This document shows positions 43,933 through 52,727 of a DNA stretch of 64,000 nt, piece by piece; the first letter of the stretch is position 1; each line of letters opens with the position of its first letter. This stretch comes from JAIPEI01 sp964443135 (lineage in GTDB: Bacteria > Desulfobacterota > DSM-4660 > Desulfatiglandales > HGW-15), in contig CAYUBQ010000014.1 in NCBI GenBank assembly GCA_964443135.1, positions 1 through 64,000 on the forward strand. Direction: 5' to 3'. Made by a program: the position numbers and the translations under genes. Under the pieces are notes generated by a model, which had not been told where the DNA came from, made no database searches, and worked only from the letters and a program-made list of their open reading frames with translations.

Positions 43933-45417
43933 TCAGGCATGGCCCTCGGTGGAGGGCGGACGTTTTCCACGAGGGTAGTCCGCCCAGTCCGGCGCGCGCC
44001 TGGACCGCCACCGCCGCCCGTAGAGCAGGTTGTCCACGTGAGGGAAGAGACGCTGTGCGGGCAGGGACCTTCGGAGCACGAACCGCACCAGCCTGTGGAT
44101 GGAGCGGTAGGGCCGGGAGAAGGGGCAGACCGCCATGCAGACGCAGCAGTCCGTGCCGATCTTCCCCCAGTAGTCGAAACAGGTCTCCTCGTTCATCTTC
44201 CAGCGAAGGATCCCCCGGTCCTCCCTCTGTTCCCGCTCCAGGGGAAGGGAGTTGGAGGGGCATGCCTCCGCGCACTTCTTGCACGCCTCGCAGAACCGCT
44301 CCGCACCCAGGTCCACGGGCCGGTCCACGGCCAGGGGCATGTCCGTCTGGACGGCGAAGAGGCGCACCCTCGGGCCGTAGCGGTCGGCGATCAGATAGCC
44401 GAGCCGACCCAGCTCGCCCAGGCCGGCGTCCACGGCCAGGGGCACCATGAGGAGGTCGTAGTGGCGGTTGTGCTCGGCCACGGCCCGGTACCCCATGGTG
44501 GCGAACCACTGGGCCAGGATGGTCGTGATGGTTGCCCCGCGGGCATAGTTGTAGGCGCTCTCCACCACCGAAGGCGTGTGGGGGGCGGAGGCCACCATCT
44601 CCGAGTCCATCTCCGTGGCGATCACCACAGCGTAGGGGAGGGGGTCCGGGATCTCACGGCCCCACTGGTCCCACTCGCCGTAGTGGATCTCCCCGCGGTG
44701 GCTGTAGGCCCAGCGGGGGTCGATCCGGCAGATGCCCACCAGATCGGCGCCCAGCCGGCGGGCCCAACCCTTGACGATGCGGGAGGCCCGCTCGGGGTCC
44801 AGCTGCTCGGGCGGAGGCGGCTCGCCTCCGGCGTAGCTGCTCCGGCCCGTTGCGGTGGCGGGATCGACCCGGGCCTTGTCGCCCACCATGTTGGGGAGCT
44901 CGAAGGAGGAGACCAGCATGGAGAGGTTGGGCCGGTACCCTCCGTCGATGGTGCCGGGCTTCCCCAGCGGGCCTCCCCGGGCGCGGCGCTTCTCGTCGTA
45001 GGCCCGGTGCCCGGGATGGGCCTGGTAGTACAGATCGTACTCCGGGTGCCCGGGCCGGAGGCTGCGGTTTCGGGCGAACGTGCTGTCCCGCTCGTCCATG
45101 GGCTCGAAGGCGACTCCCTCCCGGGCCAGATATCCGGCCGCGCCCTTAAGAGAACGGGCCCGGCCGGGAATGGGAAGGAGGAAGAAGGCCCCCCCGGCCA
45201 GCAGGAGCCCGAAGACCCAGACCAGGGTTACGCGCGAGGCCGGCCAGGCGAGGATCAGGACGGCCAGGAGCGCGTGGACGCACATCCCGGCCCAACCGAA
45301 CCGAGGGGCCCGGGGCTCCCGCTCCCGCACGGACTCCCAGGTGAAGAGCGCCCACAGGAGAAAGAAGCCGAGGTTCACGACGAAGAGCACGCCTGCCGGG
45401 ACCCAGCTCATATTCAT
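43933..45417 (-). CDS. Membrane-anchored reductive-dehalogenase-like (RdhA) iron-sulfur protein
   Basis: A 494-aa protein. Instead of a Tat signal it begins with three transmembrane helices (about 5-27, 43-60, 63-82). The rest follows the RdhA pattern: ARRLGADLVGICRIDPRW, VIATEMDSEMVASAP, GELGRLGYLIADRYGPRVRLFAVQTDMPL, then two 4Fe-4S motifs, FCEACKKCAEACPS and DCCVCMAVCPFS. Known RdhA enzymes use corrinoid plus two clusters for reductive dehalogenation; related proteins include QueG. The fused membrane helices could replace the separate RdhB anchor. Substrate and activity are unproven. The start ATG at 45417 precedes the first helix. No rdhB, rdhC or regulator gene is adjacent. Confidence 0.8.
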   Translation of the reverse strand: MNMSWVPAGVLFVVNLGFFLLWALFTWESVREREPRAPRFGWAGMCVHALLAVLILAWPASRVTLVWVFGLLLAGGAFFLLPIPGRARSLKGAAGYLAREGVAFEPMDERDSTFARNRSLRPGHPEYDLYYQAHPGHRAYDEKRRARGGPLGKPGTIDGGYRPNLSMLVSSFELPNMVGDKARVDPATATGRSSYAGGEPPPPEQLDPERASRIVKGWARRLGADLVGICRIDPRWAYSHRGEIHYGEWDQWGREIPDPLPYAVVIATEMDSEMVASAPHTPSVVESAYNYARGATITTILAQWFATMGYRAVAEHNRHYDLLMVPLAVDAGLGELGRLGYLIADRYGPRVRLFAVQTDMPLAVDRPVDLGAERFCEACKKCAEACPSNSLPLEREQREDRGILRWKMNEETCFDYWGKIGTDCCVCMAVCPFSRPYRSIHRLVRFVLRRSLPAQRLFPHVDNLLYGRRWRSRRAPDWADYPRGKRPPSTEGHA

Positions 45418-45490
45418 GATGCAAGCCCGTTTGTCCCGTTTGAGAGGTCTTCCCTCGATGATGACCCGAGGGAGGGCCGCGGATCGGGGA

Positions 45491-45709
45491 TCACCAAAGG
45501 TGGAGCAGCTCGCCCACGGTGATGAGCGCGGCCAGGGCGATTACGATGATGCCGGAGGCCATCAGAAACCCGGCCCTTTTTTCACTGTACCGATTCTTTT
45601 TCGCCTGAGACATGTAGATGGCGTAAATGCCCACAGCCAGAAAAAAGAGCTGATCGATCATATCCAGGGGAGACACGGCCGCCTCCTCGAGCGTGCATTC
45701 CGGGTTCAT
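45491..45709 (-). CDS. Small two-helix membrane protein
   Basis: A 72-aa protein with an acidic start (MNPECTLEEAAVSPLD), a helix LFFLAVGIYAIYM, a basic loop QAKKNRYSEKRAG and a second helix ASGIIVIALAALITVGELL. No family recognised. The start at 45709 is favoured because upstream codons look non-coding; an ATG at the first helix is also possible. It ends about 70 bp upstream of the RdhA-like gene in the same direction and may be its small membrane partner. Confidence 0.55.
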   Translation of the reverse strand: MNPECTLEEAAVSPLDMIDQLFFLAVGIYAIYMSQAKKNRYSEKRAGFLMASGIIVIALAALITVGELLHLW

Positions 45710-45864
45710 CGGCTCGGTTCGGTTCAAGACCTCGAGTCGGCTTTGAACGGAAGAACCCGGATTGTAGTACGAAAGCCTGCGGAAACTCAAGGTCGCCGAC
45801 ACCATGTCGGGAATGTCGACGGGCGTTCCGGGGTGGATCCTTTGGCCGGGTCCGCACCGAACCA

Positions 45865-45950
45865 TTGACGGATTCGAAAAACCCGTTCACCCGCCGCGGG
45901 GAATGCTGTCACCTGATTGATTCGTTCAGAAGAGGGATCTGCTAGAATTT
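45865..45950 (-). repeat. Dispersed intergenic repeat, copy F (degenerate)
   Basis: The outer end matches well (TTGACGGATTCG, AAACCCGTTCACCCGCCGCGGGGA, CACCTGATTGA) and similarity fades toward GGGATCTGCTAGAATTTC. It overlaps the presumed promoter region of the nifU remnant. Confidence 0.65.
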
Positions 45951-46042
45951 CGAAACGATTCAGGCTCTTGTGCTACAGGCCCTCGCTCTGCGTTTGAGAC
46001 GGGAGGTCCGCGAACCGAGATCCACGAGCAGGGAGGCCATTC

Positions 46043-46147
46043 ATGTGGGAGTACACGGACAAGGTCAAAGAGCTGTTCCTGAACGCCAAGAACGCCGGGG
46101 TGATCGAGGACGCGAGCGGGGTGGGCGAGGTGGGCTCCATGGCTTGC
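46043..46147 (+). pseudogene. nifU: NifU/IscU scaffold protein, N-terminal remnant
   Basis: After a good GGGAGG site, ATG 46043 opens MWEYTDKVKELFLNAKNAG and VIEDASGVGEVGSMAC, the start of NifU/IscU including its first ligand Cys. Similarity stops abruptly at the codon for that Cys (about 46147), and the next frame belongs to a cysteine-desulfurase end. Only 35 of roughly 125-280 codons remain. Confidence 0.75.
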
Positions 46148-46193
46148 CATCCGGTTCAGCCTGAGCTTCTACAACACCGAGGAGGAGATCGAT
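46146..46193 (+). pseudogene. Cysteine desulfurase (NifS-like), C-terminal remnant
   Basis: In a shifted frame the peptide AIRFSLSFYNTEEEID matches the end of NifS/SufS-type desulfurases (VRFSLxRYxTEEEID). It is fused directly to the nifU start, consistent with a deletion joining two genes of an Fe-S/cysteine cluster. The next ~110 bp (frame GYFIPERLDRINLEYYF) were not identified. Confidence 0.55.
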
Positions 46194-46309
46194 CTTCCCC
46201 GGCTACTTCATCCCGGAGCGGCTCGACCGGATCAACCTGGAGTACTACTTCGGGCAGATGACCACGGCGTTCTTCGAGGCCCTGTCCGAGCAGATCACCT
46301 TGGCGGTCC

Positions 46310-46924
46310 GGGGAAGCTGCTCGCGCACCTGGGGCGGAGCTGGTGCTCACCCCCGGGGATCGGGGCATGAAGGGCGCCCTGGAAAAGGCCGGGGAGATCC
46401 TGGACGCGTCGGAGGACGCCTTCATGCCGGACCAGTTCTCCAACCCGGCCAACCCGGACGTGCACCGGCGCACCACGGCCGAGGAGATCTGGGAGGCTAC
46501 GGGGGGCGAGGTGGACCTGTTCGTGGCAGGCGTGGGAACGGGAGGCACCATCACGGGCGTGGCCGAGGCGCTTCGGGAGCGGCGCCCCGGGTTCCGGGCC
46601 GTGGCCGTAGAGCCGGCCGGATCGCCCGTTCTGACCGGCGGCGACCCGGGGTCCCACAAGATCCAGGGGATCGGGGCGGGGTTCGTGCCCAGGGTGCTCA
46701 ACCGGGAGGTGATCGACGAGGTGGTGACCGTGAGGGACGGGGAGGCGTTCGAAACGGCCCGGGCGCTCGCCAGGACGGAAGGCCTGCTCTGCGGGATCTC
46801 GTCGGGCGCAGCCGTGGCGGCGGCGATTCAGGTGGCCCGAAGGCCGGAGAATCGGGGAAAGCGGATCGTGACCGTCCTCCCCAGCACGGGCGAGCGGTAC
46901 ATCAGTACGGAGCTGTTCGAATAG
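46310..46924 (+). pseudogene. cysK: Cysteine synthase (CysK-like), C-terminal two-thirds
   Basis: Similarity starts near GKLLAHLG (46310) and, after an apparent one-base loss in a G-run near 46331-46337, continues in one frame as ELVLTPGDRGMKGALEKA, QFSNPANPDVHRRTTAEEIWE, the PLP phosphate-binding loop VGTGGTITGVAEAL, GIGAGFVPRVLN and GLLCGISSGAAVAAA to the stop at 46924. About 195 of ~305 residues remain; the N-terminal PLP-lysine domain is missing, so a functional O-acetylserine sulfhydrylase is not expected. Confidence 0.8.
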
Positions 46925-46925
46925 A

Positions 46926-46960
46926 GCCGTGGCTCGTGATCGTGGTTCGTGATTCGTGAA
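46926..46960 (+). repeat. Short tandem CGTGATT-type repeat
   Basis: GCTCGTGATCGTGGTTCGTGATTCGTG consists of imperfect copies of a 7-10-bp unit (TCGTGAT) just after the cysK remnant. It has no obvious function and may be a recombination-prone tract. Confidence 0.4.
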
Positions 46961-47010
46961 AGCCCTTCGAAAGGGTCAGCTGGATTTCTTTCCTCTCACT
47001 TTCGCCTTCA

Positions 47011-47655
47011 CTATCTGTCCCCTCTCACTTCCAGCAGGAACCGCTCGAAAAACGCCTCCATGAAGGCGTGGCGCTCCCCGGCCAGCCGTCGGCCTTCCCG
47101 GGTGAGCATGCGCTCCCGAATCCGGGAGAGCTTGAGACGGTACTCCCGGTAAGCGGTGTCCTCGCGCGTGTAGGGCGCCGTGCTCGCCGGATCGGCCAGC
47201 GGGTTGTGGAGCGTGGCGCCCACCTCGCCCGCGAACTGGAAGGCCCGACCGATGCCCACCGCGCCGATGGCGTCCAGCTTGTCCGCGTCGAAGAGGACTT
47301 CGGCCTCCAGCGTCTCCGGGTGAGCGTCGCCCCGGAACCGGTGGCTCCGGACGCAGTGGATCACGTTGTCGAGCAGCTCCCCGGCCGGCATCCTGTCCTC
47401 CAGGAAGGCGAGGGCCATGGCGGCCCCCCGCTCGGCATGGCAGATTCCGCCGTTGGCCTCGTCCTGGGCCGCCCGGCCCACGTCGTGGAGGTAGGCGGCC
47501 AGCTCCAGCACGCGCAGATCGGCCCCCTCGGCCCGGCCGATGCGCAGGCATAGGGCGCGCACCCGGTTCGTGTGCTCCCAGTCGTGGCTGCCCCGGGCCC
47601 CTTCTGCGCAGGCCCTGGCATAGACCCGGACGGCTTCGATCAGTTGCTTCTCCAT
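47011..47655 (-). CDS. HD-domain phosphohydrolase (YedJ-like)
   Basis: A 214-aa protein. The metal-binding residues of the HD superfamily are present: SHDWEHTNRV, the HD pair in AAYLHDVGR, CHAERGAAMAL and VLFDADKLDAIGAVGIGRAF. The C-terminal helical part has a basic ERMLTREGRRLAGERHAFMEAFFERFL. The family (uncharacterised YedJ/Rv-type HD proteins) is thought to hydrolyse nucleotides. The start at 47655 gives the normal length; an upstream in-frame region to 47736 is probably promoter. It is divergent from the large hybrid kinase. Confidence 0.82.
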   Translation of the reverse strand: MEKQLIEAVRVYARACAEGARGSHDWEHTNRVRALCLRIGRAEGADLRVLELAAYLHDVGRAAQDEANGGICHAERGAAMALAFLEDRMPAGELLDNVIHCVRSHRFRGDAHPETLEAEVLFDADKLDAIGAVGIGRAFQFAGEVGATLHNPLADPASTAPYTREDTAYREYRLKLSRIRERMLTREGRRLAGERHAFMEAFFERFLLEVRGDR

Positions 47656-47857
47656 ACAAGAGGGCCCTATACCAGATTCCGGGCCCGCAAGCCAGCCCGT
47701 TGCCGCGTCCGCTCCGGCAGAAAATTTGCATGTCATCCCATCGGAATGTGCTTTTCGTGATCCGCTTCATGGCCGGCGGGCCTCGCCGTTTTTGGCGTGC
47801 GGTTCCGTGCGGGCTCTGCTATTCAAGGGACGGACCGGAAAGAGGGGGGAAACCGCG

Positions 47858-50800
47858 ATGAGCCCGGAGGACCGTTCAAGGGATCGGTCGTCACAGAACC
47901 GACGCTGCAGGATTACGGGCCTGCCTGTCCGACAGAGGCCCGAGTGGACGGATGTGGGTTTCGGCGGAGACTATCGCGTGACCCTGCGCGTCATCGGCGA
48001 CCGGATCCTCCACAGCCGGCCCACCGGCTATGCCACCATCCGGGACGTGGACCGGGTCCTGGAGCTCACCCGGCAGGTGATCGACGAGCAGTTCGGACCC
48101 GAACGTCCTTACGTCCAGATCGAGGACTACCGAGGCCTGGAAGGATCCTCCGTGGAGGGGAGGAAGCGGTTCATCCGGGACATGAAAGGGCGCGACCGCA
48201 TGGCCGGCCTGGTCTTCTGCAACCCCTCGCCGCTTTTCAAGGTGAGCATCCGGCTGGCCAAGAGGCTCACGCCATCCCGGTACCGGGTGCAGATCGCGCG
48301 GGACTACGAGGAGGCCGTGCAGTGGGCGATCGAGACTCTCCCGGGGGAGGAGGGTCCGGTTCCGCACGCCGCCTTTGAAACGGGGTCCAGACCGGGGCAG
48401 GCCCCCTATCCGGAGTGTGTTCGCGGTCATGGGGCCGCAGGCCTTTCCGTGCAGGAAAGCGCGGGTCTGCCCGAATGCCCTGGCAGGACGCGGGATTCAT
48501 GGAGGCTCCATCTCGAAGGGTTCTCCACGCGGTACGAACGGCTGGGAGCGGATGTGGTTCATTCGGTGTCCACAGGGTATCTGAAGGACAACCACATCGA
48601 TCCCCTGTTCGAGCACATGAACCGGGTTCTTTCGGAGATGAATCTCGAAGGGACCCCGATATTCGTGCTGGATGGGCTGGCTGACGTCTCAGGGGCCACC
48701 TGGCGGGCCCGCAGGATGTTCGTGGAGCGGATGGCGGCCGCACAAAACAGGTACCCTTTTCGCCTGTACGTGTTCTACGGGGCCGGCCGGCTTCTTCGAG
48801 CCGCCGTCCGCCTGGGCCGCGCCTTTGCACCGTTCCGGGTGGCTATGGCCGAAGATCTGGCCGAGGCGCGGCGTATCGTGGCCGAGACGCGCAAGGAGCT
48901 GGGGACGGCCCGCAGTGACGAAATGGATCCAGAGGCCTCTTCGGGGCGTTCGGCGCAGGAAAGCCCCTTGACCCAGGCGTGCATAGAGGATCTGCTTCAC
49001 TTTCTCGGGAGCATCGACTGGGAGGCGGGCGGTCTGGACTCCCTCCCGCCGGAGGCGGACGATCCGTCCCACCCTCTCGCCGCGCTCTTCGAGGCGTTCG
49101 CCCTGATCAAGAGCGACCTGGACCGGCTCATCGAGGAGCGGAAGGCGGCGGCCGATGCCCTGGAGATTGAGCAGGCCTATCTCTATCAGCTGTTCGAGAA
49201 CGCACAGCTGGCCGTGGTGAGGGGGTCCTGCGGCGGTGTGATTCAGCAGGTCAACCCCGAGTTCACCCGGATCTTCGGGTTCACGGCGGAGGAGGCGATC
49301 GGCCGGAAGGTCGACGACCTGATCGTGCCCGATGACCGGCTGGAGGAGGCGCTGGCCACGACCCGGCGCGTCGAGGGGGGAGGGAAGGCCTCCTGCGAGA
49401 CCGTGCGCCGCCACAAGGACGGGAGCCCCATCGCAGTGGAGCTGCTGGCGTTTCCCATCGCCATCGACGGACGGCAGGTCGGCGCCTACTCCATGTACCT
49501 GGACCTGCGGGAGCGGGTGCTCGCCGAGGCGGCGCTGCGCGCCAGCGAGGAGAGGTACCGGGACCTGTTCGAGAATGTGTCCGACCTGCTCTACGTCCAC
49601 GACATGGAGGGCCGGTTCGTTCAGGCCAACCGGACTTTGCGGCGGCTGGCCGGTCTGAATGAGGAAGAGGATCTCCGTCTGAATGTCCAGGACTTGATGC
49701 CGGGGAAGAACCGACCGCGGTTCCACGACTACCTCGAGCGGATCCTCAGGAACGGTACCGATGAAGGATCCTTTCTTCTCGAGTCCCGCGACGGTCGTTC
49801 CTTCGTGGTAGAGTACCGGAACTCCCTGATTCTGGGAGAGCACGGGGCCCCCCTGGGTGTTCGGGGATCGGCGCGCGACCTGACTGAACGCTTGCGCGCC
49901 GACAAAGCCCTGCGCGAGAGCGAGGAGAGGCATCGCAGCATCCTCGAGAACATGGACGAGGGGTACTATGAGGTGGACCTGGCCGGGAACTTCACGTTCG
50001 TGAACCGGGCCATGTGCAACATGCTGGGCTACACACAGGACGAGATCATCGGGGTGAACAACCGCGAGTACATGGAGGAAGAAACCGCCGGCGGCGTGTA
50101 CGCCGCCTTCAACCGGGTCTATCGCACGGGTCGCACGGAAAAGGGCTTCAACTGGGAGACCATCCGCCGGGACGGCTCCAGGGGCATCGTGGAGACGTCC
50201 GTGTCGCTGAAGGTGGGGGCTCGGGGCGAGCCCGAAGGGTTTCGGGGGCTGGTTCGGGATGTCACGGAGCGGGAGCGCGACCGCGTGGAGAAGCTGAGAT
50301 TGGAGGCCCAGCTCCAGCACGCCCAGCGCATGGAGGCCATCGGCACCCTGGCGGGAGGCATCGCCCACAACTTCAACAACCTCCTCATGGGGATCCAGGG
50401 AAACGCCTCCCTGATGGCCCTGGACCTGGATGGCGGGCATCCCCATTCCGGGCGGCTCAAGACGATCGAAAACCTGGTCAGGAGCGGTTCGGAGCTCACC
50501 CGGCAGCTCCTGGGCTACGCCCGGGAGGGGCGGTACGAGGTGAACGCCGTCGACCTCAACCGGCTGGTTCGGGAGACCGCGGGTACCTTCGGCGCCGCCC
50601 GGAGGGAGATCCGGGTGCACACCGATCTCCACCCGGCGCTGCTCTCGGTTCTGGCGGACCGGGGTCAGGTCGAGCAGGCCCTGATGAACCTGTTCGTGAA
50701 TGCGGCCGACGCCATGCCCCAGGGCGGAGATCTCTTCCTGTCGACGGAGAACAGATCGAGCGACGAGATGAAGAAAAAGCCCTACGCGCCGAAGGGAGGC

Positions 50801-51439
50801 ATTTATGCACGGCTCCTGGTCCGCGACACGGGGCAGGGCATGGACGAGGAGACCCGGTCCAAGATCTTCGAGCCGTTCTTCACCACCAAGGGCCTCAGCA
50901 AGGGGACGGGCCTGGGGCTGGCCTCTGTCTACGGGATCGTCAAGGCCCATGGGGGGTACATCGACGTGTCGTCCGAGGTGGGACGCGGCACCACCTTCGA
51001 GATCTATCTCCCGGCCACGAGCGTTTCTGCGGAGACACCGCCGGAGCAGGAGAGGTCGATCGATCCGGGAAGCGGAACCGTGCTGCTCGTGGACGACGAG
51101 GAGACCGTGCTGGCCGTGGGTGCGGAGATGCTTTCCAGGATGAACTACACCGTGCGCACGGCGGGCGGGGGCGAGGAGGCGGTTCGCCTGTTCCAGGCGG
51201 ATCACGAGGAGATCGATCTCGTGATCCTGGACCTGATCATGCCGGACATGGGCGGAGGCGAGGTGTTCGACCGCCTCAGGGGTATCGACCCGGGGGTGAA
51301 GGTGCTCCTGGCCAGCGGGTACAGCATGGACGGGAAGGCGGCCGAGATCCTCGAGCGGGGATGCGACGACTTCATTCAGAAGCCGTTCGACATGAGCCTG
51401 CTCTCGGAGAGGGTGAACGCGCTCCTGAGCAGACCGTGA
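47858..51439 (+). CDS. Large hybrid histidine kinase with duplicated N-terminal domain and three PAS domains
   Basis: A 1193-aa soluble kinase. The N terminus has two tandem copies (about residues 28-160 and 210-345) of an unassigned alpha/beta domain: compare DRILHSRPTGYATIRDVDRV...RRMFV-like segments GRKRFIRDM and RARRMFVERM, and LFKVSIRLAKRL with LLRAAVRLGRAF. Three PAS domains (about 435-805), HisKA (GTLAGGIAHNFNNLLMGI), HATPase_c (RDTGQGMDEET, GTGLGLASVYGIV) and a CheY-like receiver (VDDEETVL, phospho-Asp in LVILDLIMPDMGG) follow. The start ATG at 47858 has AGGGGGG upstream. No DNA-binding partner is adjacent. Confidence 0.87.
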   Translation: MSPEDRSRDRSSQNRRCRITGLPVRQRPEWTDVGFGGDYRVTLRVIGDRILHSRPTGYATIRDVDRVLELTRQVIDEQFGPERPYVQIEDYRGLEGSSVEGRKRFIRDMKGRDRMAGLVFCNPSPLFKVSIRLAKRLTPSRYRVQIARDYEEAVQWAIETLPGEEGPVPHAAFETGSRPGQAPYPECVRGHGAAGLSVQESAGLPECPGRTRDSWRLHLEGFSTRYERLGADVVHSVSTGYLKDNHIDPLFEHMNRVLSEMNLEGTPIFVLDGLADVSGATWRARRMFVERMAAAQNRYPFRLYVFYGAGRLLRAAVRLGRAFAPFRVAMAEDLAEARRIVAETRKELGTARSDEMDPEASSGRSAQESPLTQACIEDLLHFLGSIDWEAGGLDSLPPEADDPSHPLAALFEAFALIKSDLDRLIEERKAAADALEIEQAYLYQLFENAQLAVVRGSCGGVIQQVNPEFTRIFGFTAEEAIGRKVDDLIVPDDRLEEALATTRRVEGGGKASCETVRRHKDGSPIAVELLAFPIAIDGRQVGAYSMYLDLRERVLAEAALRASEERYRDLFENVSDLLYVHDMEGRFVQANRTLRRLAGLNEEEDLRLNVQDLMPGKNRPRFHDYLERILRNGTDEGSFLLESRDGRSFVVEYRNSLILGEHGAPLGVRGSARDLTERLRADKALRESEERHRSILENMDEGYYEVDLAGNFTFVNRAMCNMLGYTQDEIIGVNNREYMEEETAGGVYAAFNRVYRTGRTEKGFNWETIRRDGSRGIVETSVSLKVGARGEPEGFRGLVRDVTERERDRVEKLRLEAQLQHAQRMEAIGTLAGGIAHNFNNLLMGIQGNASLMALDLDGGHPHSGRLKTIENLVRSGSELTRQLLGYAREGRYEVNAVDLNRLVRETAGTFGAARREIRVHTDLHPALLSVLADRGQVEQALMNLFVNAADAMPQGGDLFLSTENRSSDEMKKKPYAPKGGIYARLLVRDTGQGMDEETRSKIFEPFFTTKGLSKGTGLGLASVYGIVKAHGGYIDVSSEVGRGTTFEIYLPATSVSAETPPEQERSIDPGSGTVLLVDDEETVLAVGAEMLSRMNYTVRTAGGGEEAVRLFQADHEEIDLVILDLIMPDMGGGEVFDRLRGIDPGVKVLLASGYSMDGKAAEILERGCDDFIQKPFDMSLLSERVNALLSRP

Positions 51440-51491
51440 CCCGCCGCCCTTCGGCTTTGTGCACTCCAGCAATCCACGGGGGAACAGGAAC

Positions 51492-52727
51492 ATGTACGAT
51501 TTTCTGCTGAACGACGAGCAGCTCGAGCTGCGGGACGAGGTGAGGGACCTGGTGCGCTGGGTCCCCAGGGAGATGATCCTGGAGATGGACCAGGACCGGA
51601 TCCGGTTCCCGAAGGCGTTCCTCGAGGAGGCGGGCCGGCGGAACCTCATGGGCTGTCGCTACCCCCGGGAGTGGGGCGGGCGGGGCATGGACTGGGTGGC
51701 CACCTGCATGGTCATGGAGGAGGTGGGCACCCTGGGTTACATCTTCGCCTGTGTCTTCGGGGTGGGAGCGGAGCTCGTGTGCGACGCCGTTGTCCTCCAC
51801 GGGACGGACGAACAGAAGGAGCGCTACGTCCGGCCCCTGCTCCAGGGAAAGGTCTTTGCGGCCGAGTGTCTGACCGAGCCGAGGGGCGGATCCGACTTCT
51901 TCGGCACCACCACGCGGGCCGAGGACCGGGGGGATCACTTCCTGCTGACCGGGCAGAAGCGGTTCATCGTGGGGGCCGAGGGAGCGGACTTCTTCCTGGT
52001 CTACGCCCGGACCGATCCGGACGCCCCTCCCCACCAGTCGCTGACCTGCTTCATCGTGGACCGGGGGCACGGCGTGAGCACGGACTACCTCTACGGGCTC
52101 ATGGGGTGCCGTGGGGGAGGGGCGGGCCGGGTGGTCTTCCAGGACGTCCGCGTCCCCCGGGAGAACGTGGTGGGCCATGTGAACGGCGCTTATGCGGTCT
52201 TCAACACCATGATGATCCCGGAGCGCCTCGGTACGGCCGCCATGACCGTGGGCGCGGCCCGCCCGGCCCTGGACGTGGCCACGGGGTACACCACCCGGAG
52301 AAAGGCCTTCGGCCGACCCATCGCCCAGTTCCAGGGCGTGAGCTTCCAGGTGGCGGAGGCCGCCACGCTTCTGGACGCGGCCCGTTCCATGATCTACACC
52401 ACCGCGCGGGCCGTGGACGCGGGCGTGGAGCCCCGCCGGGTCCGACGCCTGGTCTCCGAGACCAAGAAGTTCGTCACCGAGTCCTGCCAGAAGTCCGCCC
52501 ACCACGCCATGCAGGTGATGGGCGGCATCGGCTACACCAACGTCTTCCCCGTGGAGCGCATCGTCCGGGACCTGCGGCTCGCCTCCATCTGGACCGGCAC
52601 GAACGAGATCATGGCGGCCATCACGGCGAACGAGTGGTACCGGGAGCGGGGGAGGTCGCCGGCGCCCAGGGACTTCGAGGCGGACGCGGCCGAGGCCGGG
52701 GCCGAGGAGGAGAAAGTGTACGAGTGA
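51492..52727 (+). CDS. Acyl-CoA dehydrogenase family protein
   Basis: A 411-aa flavoenzyme: CLTEPRGGSDFFGTTT (FAD/substrate motif), FIVGAEGADFFLVYARTD, FGRPIAQFQGVSFQVAE, QVMGGIGYTNVFPVERIVRDLRLASIWTGTNEIM. It should bind FAD and an acyl-CoA and introduce an alpha-beta double bond using an electron-transfer flavoprotein. At the position of the usual catalytic Glu (YEGTxQI) the sequence is WTGTNEI, so the base must lie elsewhere, as in isovaleryl-CoA types, or chemistry differs. The start ATG at 51492 follows GGAACAGGAA. It overlaps the alcohol dehydrogenase start by 1 bp (TGATG). Confidence 0.88.
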   Translation: MYDFLLNDEQLELRDEVRDLVRWVPREMILEMDQDRIRFPKAFLEEAGRRNLMGCRYPREWGGRGMDWVATCMVMEEVGTLGYIFACVFGVGAELVCDAVVLHGTDEQKERYVRPLLQGKVFAAECLTEPRGGSDFFGTTTRAEDRGDHFLLTGQKRFIVGAEGADFFLVYARTDPDAPPHQSLTCFIVDRGHGVSTDYLYGLMGCRGGGAGRVVFQDVRVPRENVVGHVNGAYAVFNTMMIPERLGTAAMTVGAARPALDVATGYTTRRKAFGRPIAQFQGVSFQVAEAATLLDAARSMIYTTARAVDAGVEPRRVRRLVSETKKFVTESCQKSAHHAMQVMGGIGYTNVFPVERIVRDLRLASIWTGTNEIMAAITANEWYRERGRSPAPRDFEADAAEAGAEEEKVYE

